This document shows, in pieces, positions 44,033-52,494 of a DNA stretch of 64,000 nt. The position numbers were made by a program, and so were the translations under genes. Source of the DNA: Candidatus Accumulibacter aalborgensis. GTDB lineage: Bacteria > Pseudomonadota > Gammaproteobacteria > Burkholderiales > Rhodocyclaceae. The stretch spans positions 1 to 64,000 of the forward strand of contig NZ_FLQX01000097.1 in the NCBI RefSeq assembly GCF_900089955.1, given 5' to 3'. The number at the start of each line of letters is the position of its first letter. Positions within the stretch are counted from its first letter, which is position 1. The notes under the pieces are model-generated. The model did not search any database, had not been told where the DNA came from, and saw nothing but the letters and a program-made list of their open reading frames with translations.

Positions 44033-45694
44033 TCAACCGCTGTTCGGTGGACGCTTGTTTCGCCAGGCGCCGACCAGTGCCGAGAGTTTGTCGCGCTGCG
44101 ACAGGCGTTCGTCGGAAAGGGCCTCAAGGAAGTCCGATAGCCGCTTCGATTTGACGATGGCGACTCCGGTGAGCAGTGCCGAAAGGATCAACACCACCAT
44201 GAAGAAGACGATCCTGTTCACCAGGGGATCTTCTGCAGCAGCGATCAGATTGATGCCGAGAAAGCCCGTGCTGACCGTCGCGATCAGTCCGGCGGTGGTG
44301 ACCACCGTCAGCCGGACGACCGTGTTTGCCTGTCGGCGCAGGCTGTCGCTGTCGAGGTACTGGCTCATGTCCTGGATCTCCTCGCGCAACTCGGTGTACA
44401 GACGCTCGGTGCCCAGGTGCTCCCGGGTGATTGCGAACAGCGCCCTGGCCTGGGCCTGATCGGAGACCTCGTAGAACCAGTAGCGATGCGTGAAGCGCAG
44501 GAAGACCTCGAGGATCTCGCGAATGGCGCGCTTGAAATTCTTGACCGATTCGGCGTTGCCGATTTCCAGACGATTGAGCGCCGTGACCAGACGATCGGAG
44601 AGCATCAAGAGCGCCGCCTTGTGGAAGTGAGGGATCAGCGCGAGCAGGAAGAACTGGTGCCGAAACTGGCCGAGCAGACCGTTCTCCAGCCCCGTGAAAT
44701 AGGGTTCCTGGGCGCTGCCGACCATAATGCAGGCATGGCCGCAGGAGAGCAGGCGGGTGCCCGGCTGGTCGGTTTGCGGATGCCAGTAGCGATCGTAGCA
44801 GTGGCGCGCTTCGAAGCCTTCGAGGTGCTGGTCGGAAAAGGGCAGCGAGCCTTTTTTTCCCGCCCCGCTGACCAGCACCAGGCGGGCAAAGTCGCCTCGG
44901 CTCACGGTCCGCGGATCATCCATCGCCAGGTAAGCGAGTAGCGGCATGCGGTGATACTCGATCTGCCGGTAGCGGACCAGGCCATCCTCGTCGGAGTGGT
45001 GAAGAACCAGCGGCCGCAGCAGGAACTCCCAGTGCGACGAGATGCACGGCGAGCGAAAGCGGCCGACGAAAGAGAGGTACTTGCTGCGCTTCTCATAGTC
45101 GGAATGGGCCAGTACCCGGCCGTCGGGTGCCATCCACTCGGCACGTGTGAGGCAGTGGCCGCCGCTGCCATCCTCGTCCCAGTAGGGCGGATAAGCACGA
45201 CCAAAACGATACAGTGTTTCCTGAACCTGCCGCAGGTCGAGGTCGTCGGCGGCGATCTCGACGACCAGGATGACGACGTCGATGTCGTAGAAGAAATACA
45301 AATCCAGGTGGACGATGTCGAAGCTGATCGGTTGATTGTTTTCCTTGAAGGTCATGCGCACCTGCGCCATGTCCTGGCGCCGGAAGATGCGGATCGGCGA
45401 ATCGCCATAGCGCGCCTTGCCCTCATGGCTGGCGCCCTCGCCGTAGAGAAAGCGCTGGACGTGCGGCAGGAAGGTGACGAATTCGCTGTAATGGCGCTCG
45501 TGGAATTGCTCGGGGTCGCCGCAGAATTCGTCGGCCAGTTCCCGCCACGGGTTGTCGGCGGTCGGCTGTTCGAGCAATTGGTAGTGATTCTCGAAGGGGC
45601 TGCCTTCGAGCAACGGCATCAACTGCAGCGGCCACATCAGGATCTGACGAAAATGCTTGACCGGCTGGTCTGCTGCGCTTATTTCCAGGTCCAT
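44033..45694 (-). CDS. CorA-like membrane protein
   Basis: 553 residues. A long cytoplasmic region (about 1-460) is followed by two C-terminal membrane helices: VRLTVVTTAGLIATVSTGFLGIN... and VNRIVFFMVVLILSALLTGVAIV. This two-helix tail after a long helix resembles CorA Mg2+ transporters. The hallmark GMN loop is GIN here (FLGIN), and the N-terminal domain is about twice the usual size with conserved-looking acidic patches. Ion specificity cannot be stated. Convergent with the K+ channel; four bases from the fructosamine kinase gene upstream. Confidence 0.65.
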   Translation of the reverse strand: MDLEISAADQPVKHFRQILMWPLQLMPLLEGSPFENHYQLLEQPTADNPWRELADEFCGDPEQFHERHYSEFVTFLPHVQRFLYGEGASHEGKARYGDSPIRIFRRQDMAQVRMTFKENNQPISFDIVHLDLYFFYDIDVVILVVEIAADDLDLRQVQETLYRFGRAYPPYWDEDGSGGHCLTRAEWMAPDGRVLAHSDYEKRSKYLSFVGRFRSPCISSHWEFLLRPLVLHHSDEDGLVRYRQIEYHRMPLLAYLAMDDPRTVSRGDFARLVLVSGAGKKGSLPFSDQHLEGFEARHCYDRYWHPQTDQPGTRLLSCGHACIMVGSAQEPYFTGLENGLLGQFRHQFFLLALIPHFHKAALLMLSDRLVTALNRLEIGNAESVKNFKRAIREILEVFLRFTHRYWFYEVSDQAQARALFAITREHLGTERLYTELREEIQDMSQYLDSDSLRRQANTVVRLTVVTTAGLIATVSTGFLGINLIAAAEDPLVNRIVFFMVVLILSALLTGVAIVKSKRLSDFLEALSDERLSQRDKLSALVGAWRNKRPPNSG

Positions 45695-45698
45695 GGTT

Positions 45699-46622
45699 TC
45701 AGCCTCCGATCTCGGCCAGCAGCCTGAGGATCATGCGCTCGGCCTGGTGCAGGTAGCTGCGGCCGAACAGGTTCAGGTGATTGAGCACATGATAGAGGTT
45801 ATAGAGCGTCTTGCGTTGCTCGAAACCGTCGCTCAGTGGCCAGGCTTCGCGGTAGGCGGCGTAAAAACGGTCGGGAAAGCCGCCGAACAACTCGGTCATT
45901 GCCAGGTCGGCCTCGCGGTCGCCAAAATAGACCGCCGGGTCGAAAAGGACCAGCGTGCCCGCCTCGTCGGTAGCTGCGTTGCCCGACCACAGGTCGCCAT
46001 GCAGCAGGCTCGGCTGTGGCGAATGGTCAACGAACAGCGCCGCCAGTTGCTCGCTCAGGCGCTCGCCGCTGGCGATCAAGTTGCCGTGGTAGCCGTGCTG
46101 CTTTGCCAGCTCGAGTTGTGGCCGCAAGCGCCGGCGCGCGAAGAAGAACGGCCAGGTCCGGTGCTCGGCATTGTCCTGCGGCGTACAGCCGATGAAGTTG
46201 TCGCGATGCCAGCCGTATTGCGCTCCCTCGATGCGGTGCAGGGCAGCCAGCGCATGCCCGGCGGCGGCGGCGGGAGTGCGTTCGCGAAGGGCTTGCAGGT
46301 GCAGGAATTCGAGCATCAGGTAGGCCGTACCGCCGCTGACGCCGTGCCCGACGACGCGCGGCACGCGCACCGCGGGACACGCCGCCAGAGCGCTCAACCC
46401 ATCGGCCTCGGCGGCGAACATGTCTGCCAGGCCGGTGTCGTTGAGCTTGACGAACCAGCGCCGGCCGCCGCTCTCGATGCGCATGGCGCGCGAAATCGAA
46501 CCGCCTGCTACCTCGGTGGCAGCGTCGATGTCCTGCGGCGACCCCCCCTCGCTGCCGATCAGCGCGCCGAGCGCCGTGCGCAGCGCGGCGTCCATCGAGT
46601 GAGCGCTTGCCAGCATGGCCAT
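45699..46622 (-). CDS. Fructosamine kinase family protein
   Basis: 307 residues. Bacterial fructosamine-3-kinase homologues phosphorylate protein- or amino-acid-bound ketosamines to reverse glycation. Contains GGSISRAMRIESGGRRWFVK (ATP Lys), the catalytic LLHGDLWSGNAAT, and metal-binding LFDPAVYFGDREADLAM, all typical. ATG at 46622 follows AGGAAAGG; ATGs at 46616 and 46595 are alternatives. Probably co-transcribed with the CorA-like gene. Confidence 0.9.
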   Translation of the reverse strand: MAMLASAHSMDAALRTALGALIGSEGGSPQDIDAATEVAGGSISRAMRIESGGRRWFVKLNDTGLADMFAAEADGLSALAACPAVRVPRVVGHGVSGGTAYLMLEFLHLQALRERTPAAAAGHALAALHRIEGAQYGWHRDNFIGCTPQDNAEHRTWPFFFARRRLRPQLELAKQHGYHGNLIASGERLSEQLAALFVDHSPQPSLLHGDLWSGNAATDEAGTLVLFDPAVYFGDREADLAMTELFGGFPDRFYAAYREAWPLSDGFEQRKTLYNLYHVLNHLNLFGRSYLHQAERMILRLLAEIGG

Positions 46623-46817
46623 CCTTTCCTATTCTGTCGAAGGTCAGCGCCAGGCGCTGCCGGCCGGGTTTACTCGTGGCAGCGAATGTGTTGTGATGCC
46701 GCAGGTTCGCGAAGAGGGCTACGGCCCGCTGCCAACCCTTCCGCCGCAGTTTCGTTTTTCTCGAACTTCCTCGTTCCTGCGTCCTTCCTGTCCATGTCAG
46801 TATTGGAGCCAATCATC

Positions 46818-47147
46818 ATGAAAACCCGCTTGCTCGTTGTTTCCGCCTTGCTCGCCATCGCCGTCTCAGCCTGTGGTCAAAAGGAAGATGCCGTTAAGGC
46901 CGAAGCGGCCAGGATCGCCAAGGAGTCGGCGCAAAAAGCCGAGGACGCTGCCAAGAAAGCCGGCGCAGCCGTCGGCGCTGCAGCCGAAGCGACCAAGGAG
47001 GCGGTCAAGGATGCCGGCGCTGAAGCCAGGGAAAAGACCAAAGAGGCGGTCGACGCAACCAGGGAAGCGGGCAGGGAGATGGTCGTCAAGGCAGCCGATG
47101 CGACCAAGGAGGCTGCCGAGAGGACGAAGCAGGCTGTATCGAAGTAA
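46818..47147 (+). CDS. Small Ala/Lys-rich lipoprotein
   Basis: 109 residues. Signal peptide LLVVSALLAIAVSAC with a lipobox ending SAC, so it should be a lipid-anchored envelope protein after cleavage before Cys19. The mature part is almost wholly Ala, Lys, Glu and Asp in short near-repeats (such as AAKKAGAAVGAAAEATKEA), predicted as one long amphipathic helix, reminiscent of LEA-like or apolipoprotein-like helices. Function unknown. Its last 62 bases overlap the convergent diguanylate cyclase gene. Confidence 0.8.
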   Translation: MKTRLLVVSALLAIAVSACGQKEDAVKAEAARIAKESAQKAEDAAKKAGAAVGAAAEATKEAVKDAGAEAREKTKEAVDATREAGREMVVKAADATKEAAERTKQAVSK

Positions 47148-48633
47148 CCTCCGGCCGATCCGCCCGCAGGTAGGGGAAAAACTGGCGGTCCGCGCCGAGC
47201 ATGTGTTTTGTGATCACCTCATAGGCGAGAAACTGGAACATATCGCCGAGGCCCTGTTTGCCGGCGCGGTACTCGTCGACCAGCTTGGCGGCCTTGGCGA
47301 CCAGTTCGCGATGGAGCACGATATGCTCGGTAGCGCCCGGGAAACCCGCGGCGACGATCACCTTCTCCTCATCCCCGAAGTGCTGTAGTACATCGGCAAT
47401 CAGGCTGTCGACCTGCGCGTCCACGCCGTCTGCCGAGTGCCCGGAGAGGATTGCCGAAAGCAGTCCGTTGGCGTTGGCAAAGAGCAGTCGGTGACCCCGG
47501 TCGACGACTTCATCGCCACAGTCGTACGCCGAGCGCCAGACCAGGTGCACGAAATTGGCGGCGACTGGCGCTTGAGCGTCGTCAGCGGTGGTCGCCGCGG
47601 GTGCGAGTTGGACCTGGTTCCGGCCACTGCCTTTGGCTTGGTAGAGCGCTTCGTCGGCACGCGCGAACCAATCTTCCCAGCTTTCTCCAAGGCTGCATTC
47701 GGCGACCCCGATACTGACCGTCACCTGCCCCACTACCGGAAAAATTGCACCGGCGACCTGTTCGCGCAAGCGCTCGGCAAGCTCACCTGCCGGCACGCGT
47801 CGGGTGTTCGGGCAGATGACCACGAACTCTTCACCGCCCCAGCGCGCCAGCGAGTCCGTGCCACGCAGCGTGTCGTGCAGCAGCTTGGTCAGTTCGCGGA
47901 GGACCTGATCGCCAGTCGCGTGACCGTGCTGGTCATTGACCACCTTGAAGAAATCGATGTCCACGATGAGCAGGCTCAGAGGGTGCTCATAGCGGTTCAG
48001 ACGATCCATCTCGGTGCGCACCGACTCCTCGAGCCGCCGTCGGTTCCAGGCGCCGGTGAGTTTGTCGGTGCTGGCCACCTGCTCGAGTTCGACGACCGTG
48101 CGCCGCAACTCCTGGTTAGCCTGTTCAAGGCAAGCGAGCGTTTGCTGCATGGCCGTCGTCGGGTGTGGCTGGGAGACTTGGTGCACGATCGAGGCGATCG
48201 ACTTCAGCTTGCCGTCGGCTCCGAGGATCGGCAGCTTCAGCCACAGGCAGTGACTGCTGACGCTGTCGACCGGCAGGAGAACTTCTGTGGACGCAACCGG
48301 CGCACCGTCGACCAGGGCCTGGTCGCAACGGGCGAGTTGTTCCCGCAAATGCGCCGGCAGAAGGTCGCTCTCGGACCTGCCGTCAACGCGCCCAGATCCC
48401 TGGCACAGCAGCCGATCCAGCATTCTGTTGGCCAGTCGGTAACGGCCATCCAGCCCTTTGACGCCGAAGCCGACGCCACCGCTCTCGGGCATCAATAGCG
48501 ACAGCAGTCCCGCTACCCGGATGATGCCATCGCTGGCGATGGCCTGGATCAGGTCATTTTCATTCACCACCAGGGTATCCCTTGCGGGTGGGGTGCCGGC
48601 GGACGACAGGACATCGCTGCAACTCCATTTCAT
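47086..48633 (-). CDS. Diguanylate cyclase with PAS-like and hemerythrin domains
   Basis: 515 residues. N-terminal PAS-like sensor (about 20-150), short coiled coil, GGDEF domain with the catalytic RWGGEEF and an intact I-site RGTD five residues before it. A C-terminal bacteriohemerythrin (from about 360) follows, with candidate ligands His in VDRGHRLLF, His/Glu in LQHFGDEEK, His in ATEHIVLHREL and His/Asp in ITKHMLGAD. It should make cyclic di-GMP under control of O2 or iron redox state. Start may be ATG 48633 or GTG near 48567, which has a better ribosome-binding site (AAGGGA). Confidence 0.88.
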   Translation of the reverse strand: MKWSCSDVLSSAGTPPARDTLVVNENDLIQAIASDGIIRVAGLLSLLMPESGGVGFGVKGLDGRYRLANRMLDRLLCQGSGRVDGRSESDLLPAHLREQLARCDQALVDGAPVASTEVLLPVDSVSSHCLWLKLPILGADGKLKSIASIVHQVSQPHPTTAMQQTLACLEQANQELRRTVVELEQVASTDKLTGAWNRRRLEESVRTEMDRLNRYEHPLSLLIVDIDFFKVVNDQHGHATGDQVLRELTKLLHDTLRGTDSLARWGGEEFVVICPNTRRVPAGELAERLREQVAGAIFPVVGQVTVSIGVAECSLGESWEDWFARADEALYQAKGSGRNQVQLAPAATTADDAQAPVAANFVHLVWRSAYDCGDEVVDRGHRLLFANANGLLSAILSGHSADGVDAQVDSLIADVLQHFGDEEKVIVAAGFPGATEHIVLHRELVAKAAKLVDEYRAGKQGLGDMFQFLAYEVITKHMLGADRQFFPYLRADRPEVTSIQPASSSRQPPWSHRLP

Positions 48634-48712
48634 GTGCTGACCAAAGGGCAATCACTATACGGGTTTTCATTGCCCGTGACCAAGGGGAGCCTGCTCAGGG
48701 TAAAACCAGACC

Positions 48713-49165
48713 TCAAGTCTGCCAGCGTTCTGCCGCCTGCTCGTCGGCCGCGTGCGCTTCGACCCAGCGCGCACCATCGGCGGTGACTTCGCGCTTCCAG
48801 AACGGGGCGCGGGTTTTCAGGTAGTCCATGATGAACTGGCAGGCGGCAAAGGCTTCGCCACGATGCGAGCCAGCCACCGCGACGAGCACGATCTGGTCGC
48901 CGGGCAGCAGGCGACCGACGCGGTGGATAAGCAGAGCGTCGACGATTGCCCAGCGCTGCCGGGCTTCGGCGACGATCGCCGCGAGCGCTTTTTCGGTCAT
49001 CCCCGGGTAGTGTTCGAGCGTCATTTCGGACACTCCGGCGCCGTCGTTCATCTCGCGCACGAAGCCGACGAAGGACGCCAGCGCGCCGATCTGCGGATCG
49101 TTGCGGTGCAGGGCGGCCAACTCGGTACCGACATCGAAATCTGTTTCCTGGACGCGAACGACCAT
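48713..49165 (-). CDS. moaE: Molybdopterin synthase catalytic subunit
   Basis: 150 residues. Joins with MoaD to insert the dithiolene sulfurs into precursor Z. Contains GALASFVGFVREMN, LEHYPGMTEKAL, HRVGRLLPGDQIVLVAV, and the active-site Lys region YLKTRAPFWKRE. One base downstream of moaD. Confidence 0.95.
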   Translation of the reverse strand: MVVRVQETDFDVGTELAALHRNDPQIGALASFVGFVREMNDGAGVSEMTLEHYPGMTEKALAAIVAEARQRWAIVDALLIHRVGRLLPGDQIVLVAVAGSHRGEAFAACQFIMDYLKTRAPFWKREVTADGARWVEAHAADEQAAERWQT

Positions 49166-49166
49166 C

Positions 49167-49421
49167 TCAACCTCCAGTCACCGGCGGAAAGAATGCCACT
49201 TCGTCACCCGGACAGAGCGGCGTGTCGAGCCGTGCCATTTCCTGATTCACGGCGTAGCGCAAGTTCCTGACCGTCGCAAGACTTGGCCACTGGCCACCAC
49301 GTGCCACCAGAAATTGGATCAGTCCAGCGATATCGAACACACCTGCCGGCAGGTCTAGCTCCTCGCTGCCCTGGCCGATCTGCTCGCGCAAGCCGGCAAA
49401 ATAGAGAATCTTCAGGCGCAT
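49167..49421 (-). CDS. moaD: Molybdopterin synthase sulfur carrier subunit
   Basis: 84 residues with a ubiquitin-like fold and the required C-terminal Gly-Gly (FFPPVTGG) for thiocarboxylation. Begins RLKILYFAGLREQIGQ, the family N terminus. Sits between moeA and moaE. Confidence 0.94.
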   Translation of the reverse strand: MRLKILYFAGLREQIGQGSEELDLPAGVFDIAGLIQFLVARGGQWPSLATVRNLRYAVNQEMARLDTPLCPGDEVAFFPPVTGG

Positions 49422-49438
49422 CGACGTACCCCTTCAGC

Positions 49439-50644
49439 TCAGGCCAGCAAGTCGGAAAAGGGGATGAAACGAAGCTGGTCACCACGCCGGATGGCCTGCT
49501 GCGGCGGGTTATCGATCAGTCCGTCTCCCCACACGGCTGAGCTCAATACTCCCGAACCCTGGTTCGGAAAGAGATCCAGACCACCGTCGGCGTTCCTTCT
49601 GGCGCGCAGGAATTCGCGCCGCGCATCGGGTCGCAGCCAGTCGAAATCAGCACGCAGGTGGTAGCTCGACGGTGTCACTTGGCGCACATTCTGCATCTTG
49701 AGCAGAAAAGGCCGCACCAGCATCAGGAAGGTGACCAGGCTGGACACTGGGTTGCCGGGCAGGCCGATGAAAGGCACATCGCCGCCGGGCCCGGTGACCT
49801 GCCCGAAGGCCAGTGGTTTGCCGGGCTTGATGGCGATCCTCCACATTTCGAGCCGACCTTCGGCGTCGACCGCCGCCTTGACGTGATCCTCCTCGCCTAC
49901 CGAAACACCCCCCGAAGTGAGGATCAGGTCGTTGTCGCGCGCCGCTTCGCGCAAAGCCGCTCGCGTTGCAGCCAGATCGTCGGGCACCTGGCCGTGGTCG
50001 CAGCACTCGCAGCCCAGGCCGTCGAGCAGGCCGGTGAGCAGGAAACGATTGGCGTTGTAGATCGCCCCTGGCGACAGCGCTTCGCCAGGCATCCGCAGTT
50101 CGTCGCCGGTGAAGAAGACGGCGACGCGCAAGCGGCGAAAGACCGGCAAGGCAGCGATGCCTACCGACGCCGCCAGCGCCGTGTCCTGTGGTCGCAGGCG
50201 CTGCCCGGCGGCGAGGATCTCGCTGCCGACGGCAATGTCACTGCCGGTGCGCCGGATGTGGTCGCCGGCTTGCGGCAGGTGGTTGATGACCACCTCGCCG
50301 CCGTTGTGGGCGCACAACTCCTGCATGACGACCGCGTTGGCGCCGACCGGTATCGGCGCGCCGGTGAAAATCCGTGCCGCGGTTCCCGGCTGCAGTCGGC
50401 TACCGACGCTGCCGGCAGCGATGCGTTGCGAAACCGGCAGACACGTCGCGAGACGCGGGACATCGGCGACGGCGACCGCGTAACCGTCCATCGCCGAGTT
50501 GTCGAGCGGTGGGGAGTCGACGGTGGCCTGCTGTGCACAGGCCAGCACTCGCCCGACGGCGGCCAGCGTCGGCAGCGAGGACCATTCGGAAAGCGCGGCA
50601 GCGCTGGCCAGCAGGCGTGTCAGCGCGTCGTCAAAGGTCAGCAT
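49439..50644 (-). CDS. moeA: Molybdopterin molybdenumtransferase
   Basis: 401 residues. Inserts molybdenum into adenylated molybdopterin. Motifs: PPLDNSAMDGYAV in the N-terminal part, IFTGAPIP, TSGGVSVGEEDHVK and LPGNPVSSLVTF in the MoCF domain. ATG at 50644 is the conserved start (LTFDDALTRLL); it overlaps the mobB stop. Confidence 0.95.
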   Translation of the reverse strand: MLTFDDALTRLLASAAALSEWSSLPTLAAVGRVLACAQQATVDSPPLDNSAMDGYAVAVADVPRLATCLPVSQRIAAGSVGSRLQPGTAARIFTGAPIPVGANAVVMQELCAHNGGEVVINHLPQAGDHIRRTGSDIAVGSEILAAGQRLRPQDTALAASVGIAALPVFRRLRVAVFFTGDELRMPGEALSPGAIYNANRFLLTGLLDGLGCECCDHGQVPDDLAATRAALREAARDNDLILTSGGVSVGEEDHVKAAVDAEGRLEMWRIAIKPGKPLAFGQVTGPGGDVPFIGLPGNPVSSLVTFLMLVRPFLLKMQNVRQVTPSSYHLRADFDWLRPDARREFLRARRNADGGLDLFPNQGSGVLSSAVWGDGLIDNPPQQAIRRGDQLRFIPFSDLLA

Positions 50645-51158
50645 GTGTCTTTCCCCCAGTTTGCACGGTAGCGAGGATGAAGCGGGCAATCGTCTCGGCG
50701 TCGTTCAGATCCAGCCAGGTACGGCCACCGTGCACGGCGGGCAGCGGCGCTTCGTCGGAGGCTACCGCGACGATGTGCGGATGGTCCGGCCACAGCGGCG
50801 GCTTGCCGTTGGCCGGCCGATAGACCTCGAGCATCGGGATCGCCTCGTGCTTGAGGCCCTCGACAAGAACCAGGTCGCAGGGCGAGAAGCGCGCGACGTA
50901 TTCCGCCAGCGACGGCTCGGGCGCGTCATGCAACTCGCTCATCAACACCCAGCGGGCGCTGCTGGCCAGCAGCACCTCGGCAGCTCCCGCCTGGCGGTGG
51001 CGAAACGAGTCCTTCCCCGGACGGTCGATGTCGAAGCCGTGGTGCGCGTGCTTGAGCACCGAGACGCGCAGGCCGCTCGCCGTCAGGTACGGCAGCAGGT
51101 TCTCAATCAGTGTCGTTTTGCCGGCGCCGGAGTAGCCGGCAATTCCGAACAGTTTCAT
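50631..51158 (-). CDS. mobB: Molybdopterin-guanine dinucleotide biosynthesis adaptor MobB
   Basis: 175 residues, P-loop GTPase-type. Walker A GYSGAGKTTLIE; KHAHHGFDIDRPGKDSFRHRQAGA is the family hallmark. Assists MobA in forming the MGD cofactor; mobA is not in the window. ATG at 51158 overlaps the ATP-grasp-like gene stop. Confidence 0.94.
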   Translation of the reverse strand: MKLFGIAGYSGAGKTTLIENLLPYLTASGLRVSVLKHAHHGFDIDRPGKDSFRHRQAGAAEVLLASSARWVLMSELHDAPEPSLAEYVARFSPCDLVLVEGLKHEAIPMLEVYRPANGKPPLWPDHPHIVAVASDEAPLPAVHGGRTWLDLNDAETIARFILATVQTGGKTHADL

Positions 51159-52489
51159 CGGCAGCTTTCCGCCTGAGCGTCGCAGGACACCGGGAAAACG
51201 GCGGCAAAACCGCCCCCCGGGGTCCTGAAGTTGGTCGTTTGTCCACGATACAGGCGCGCCGAAACGAGCTGTACGGCACCCCGATAGACGTAGTTGCGCA
51301 GGTCGAGCTTGAAATCCTGTTCGATACCATCGATCAGCAGGCGCCGCTCGGAGGGGGCAACCATCGCTTGCGCGACGTAGCCACCGCGCGATATTTCCGC
51401 GAAGACGCGTCGGGTGAGCTTGTCGCCGCGGTAGGTCGCCTTGCTGCCGAAACCCGCCGCCGGCTTGAAGAACCATTGCTTGCGGCTGGCCCAGAAGGCG
51501 TGGGCGCTTGCCGGGAGAACTTCCTCGGTACGCGGAATGGTCGCCGCCAACAATTGCCGATCGTCGTCGCCGACACCGATTCCAGCCAGCCACTGGTCAT
51601 CGCCGAGAGCGACCAGATTGCGCTTGTCGGCGAACAGCGCGTGCGTTTGCGGATGCGGCGTGAGGACCACGGCATCGGCCAGATAGGCGGCGCGCAGTGC
51701 CGCGTGCTGTGCTTCCTCGAGGGCAAAGTCGGTCAGCCGGTTGTAGACCAGGTCGACGGGCTGATCGCGACAGCGCAGAACCTGACCGTCAAACGAAAGC
51801 TCCGCCGGGTCGGCGACCAGTGCGGCGACGCCATTGGCCGCGAAGATCTGCCGGAAGAGCTCGAATTCCGGCGCCAGGTATTGCTCGGCCGGCGACTCAT
51901 CGACAATCACGATACGCTTCAGCGACCGGGGAGAGGAGTCACCGCGTGCCAGCCGCCATTCCTCGTCGAACATGGCCATGAATACGGACTCGAGCGAACG
52001 GTCGGCCGGCATCATGCGGGCCACCGGTGCGCAGCACGCGCGCTGCGCACGCAACAGGCGCGCATTGAGCAGCGCGCCGCCGGCATTCGAGTTGATCTCG
52101 ATCAGTTGCGGGCCGTCAGGACCGAGATGGAAGTCATAGCCAAGGAAGACGCCGACGGCGGCAGGCGAATGGTGAGCTATTGGCGGCGCGTGGGCCAGCA
52201 CTCTTGCGCGGTAAGCCGGCAGGCTGACCACCTTTTCGAGGACGGCGATCGTTTGCGCCATGCGCCACAGATGGGCCTCGCTGACGAAGACCATGCTGTC
52301 CGAAAAGAGATGTGGCCGCGTAGCGAGCAGTTCGGCATGCGACAGCGTGCCATTGCCTTCTTCGAGCGACTTCTTGAGCGATCGGTGATCGACCGAGATG
52401 CACGCGCAGCCACGATTGAGCAGCTCCGCCGCGGCGCGACAATCCGCTGGCAAGAGGTCGTTGATGGCCGGCAGGAGAATACGTTCCAT
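51155..52489 (-). CDS. ATP-grasp-like protein of unknown function
   Basis: 444 residues. ATP-grasp-type features appear in an unusual order: LIEINSNAGGALLN (metal-ligand-like motif) near residue 130, and later FFKPAAGFGSKATYRGDK with a Lys and a Gly-rich loop near 365, which suggests a circularly permuted arrangement. LVYNRLTDFAL lies between. No signal peptide. Overlaps mobB by four bases and follows dinG by five, so it belongs to the molybdenum cofactor run. No substrate can be proposed. Confidence 0.6.
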   Translation of the reverse strand: MERILLPAINDLLPADCRAAAELLNRGCACISVDHRSLKKSLEEGNGTLSHAELLATRPHLFSDSMVFVSEAHLWRMAQTIAVLEKVVSLPAYRARVLAHAPPIAHHSPAAVGVFLGYDFHLGPDGPQLIEINSNAGGALLNARLLRAQRACCAPVARMMPADRSLESVFMAMFDEEWRLARGDSSPRSLKRIVIVDESPAEQYLAPEFELFRQIFAANGVAALVADPAELSFDGQVLRCRDQPVDLVYNRLTDFALEEAQHAALRAAYLADAVVLTPHPQTHALFADKRNLVALGDDQWLAGIGVGDDDRQLLAATIPRTEEVLPASAHAFWASRKQWFFKPAAGFGSKATYRGDKLTRRVFAEISRGGYVAQAMVAPSERRLLIDGIEQDFKLDLRNYVYRGAVQLVSARLYRGQTTNFRTPGGGFAAVFPVSCDAQAESCR

Positions 52490-52494
52490 GCGCT

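Noticed and set aside
42178-44127. 649-codon minus-strand open frame
   Set aside because: Antisense to the K+ channel gene, whose pore and RCK motifs are clear.
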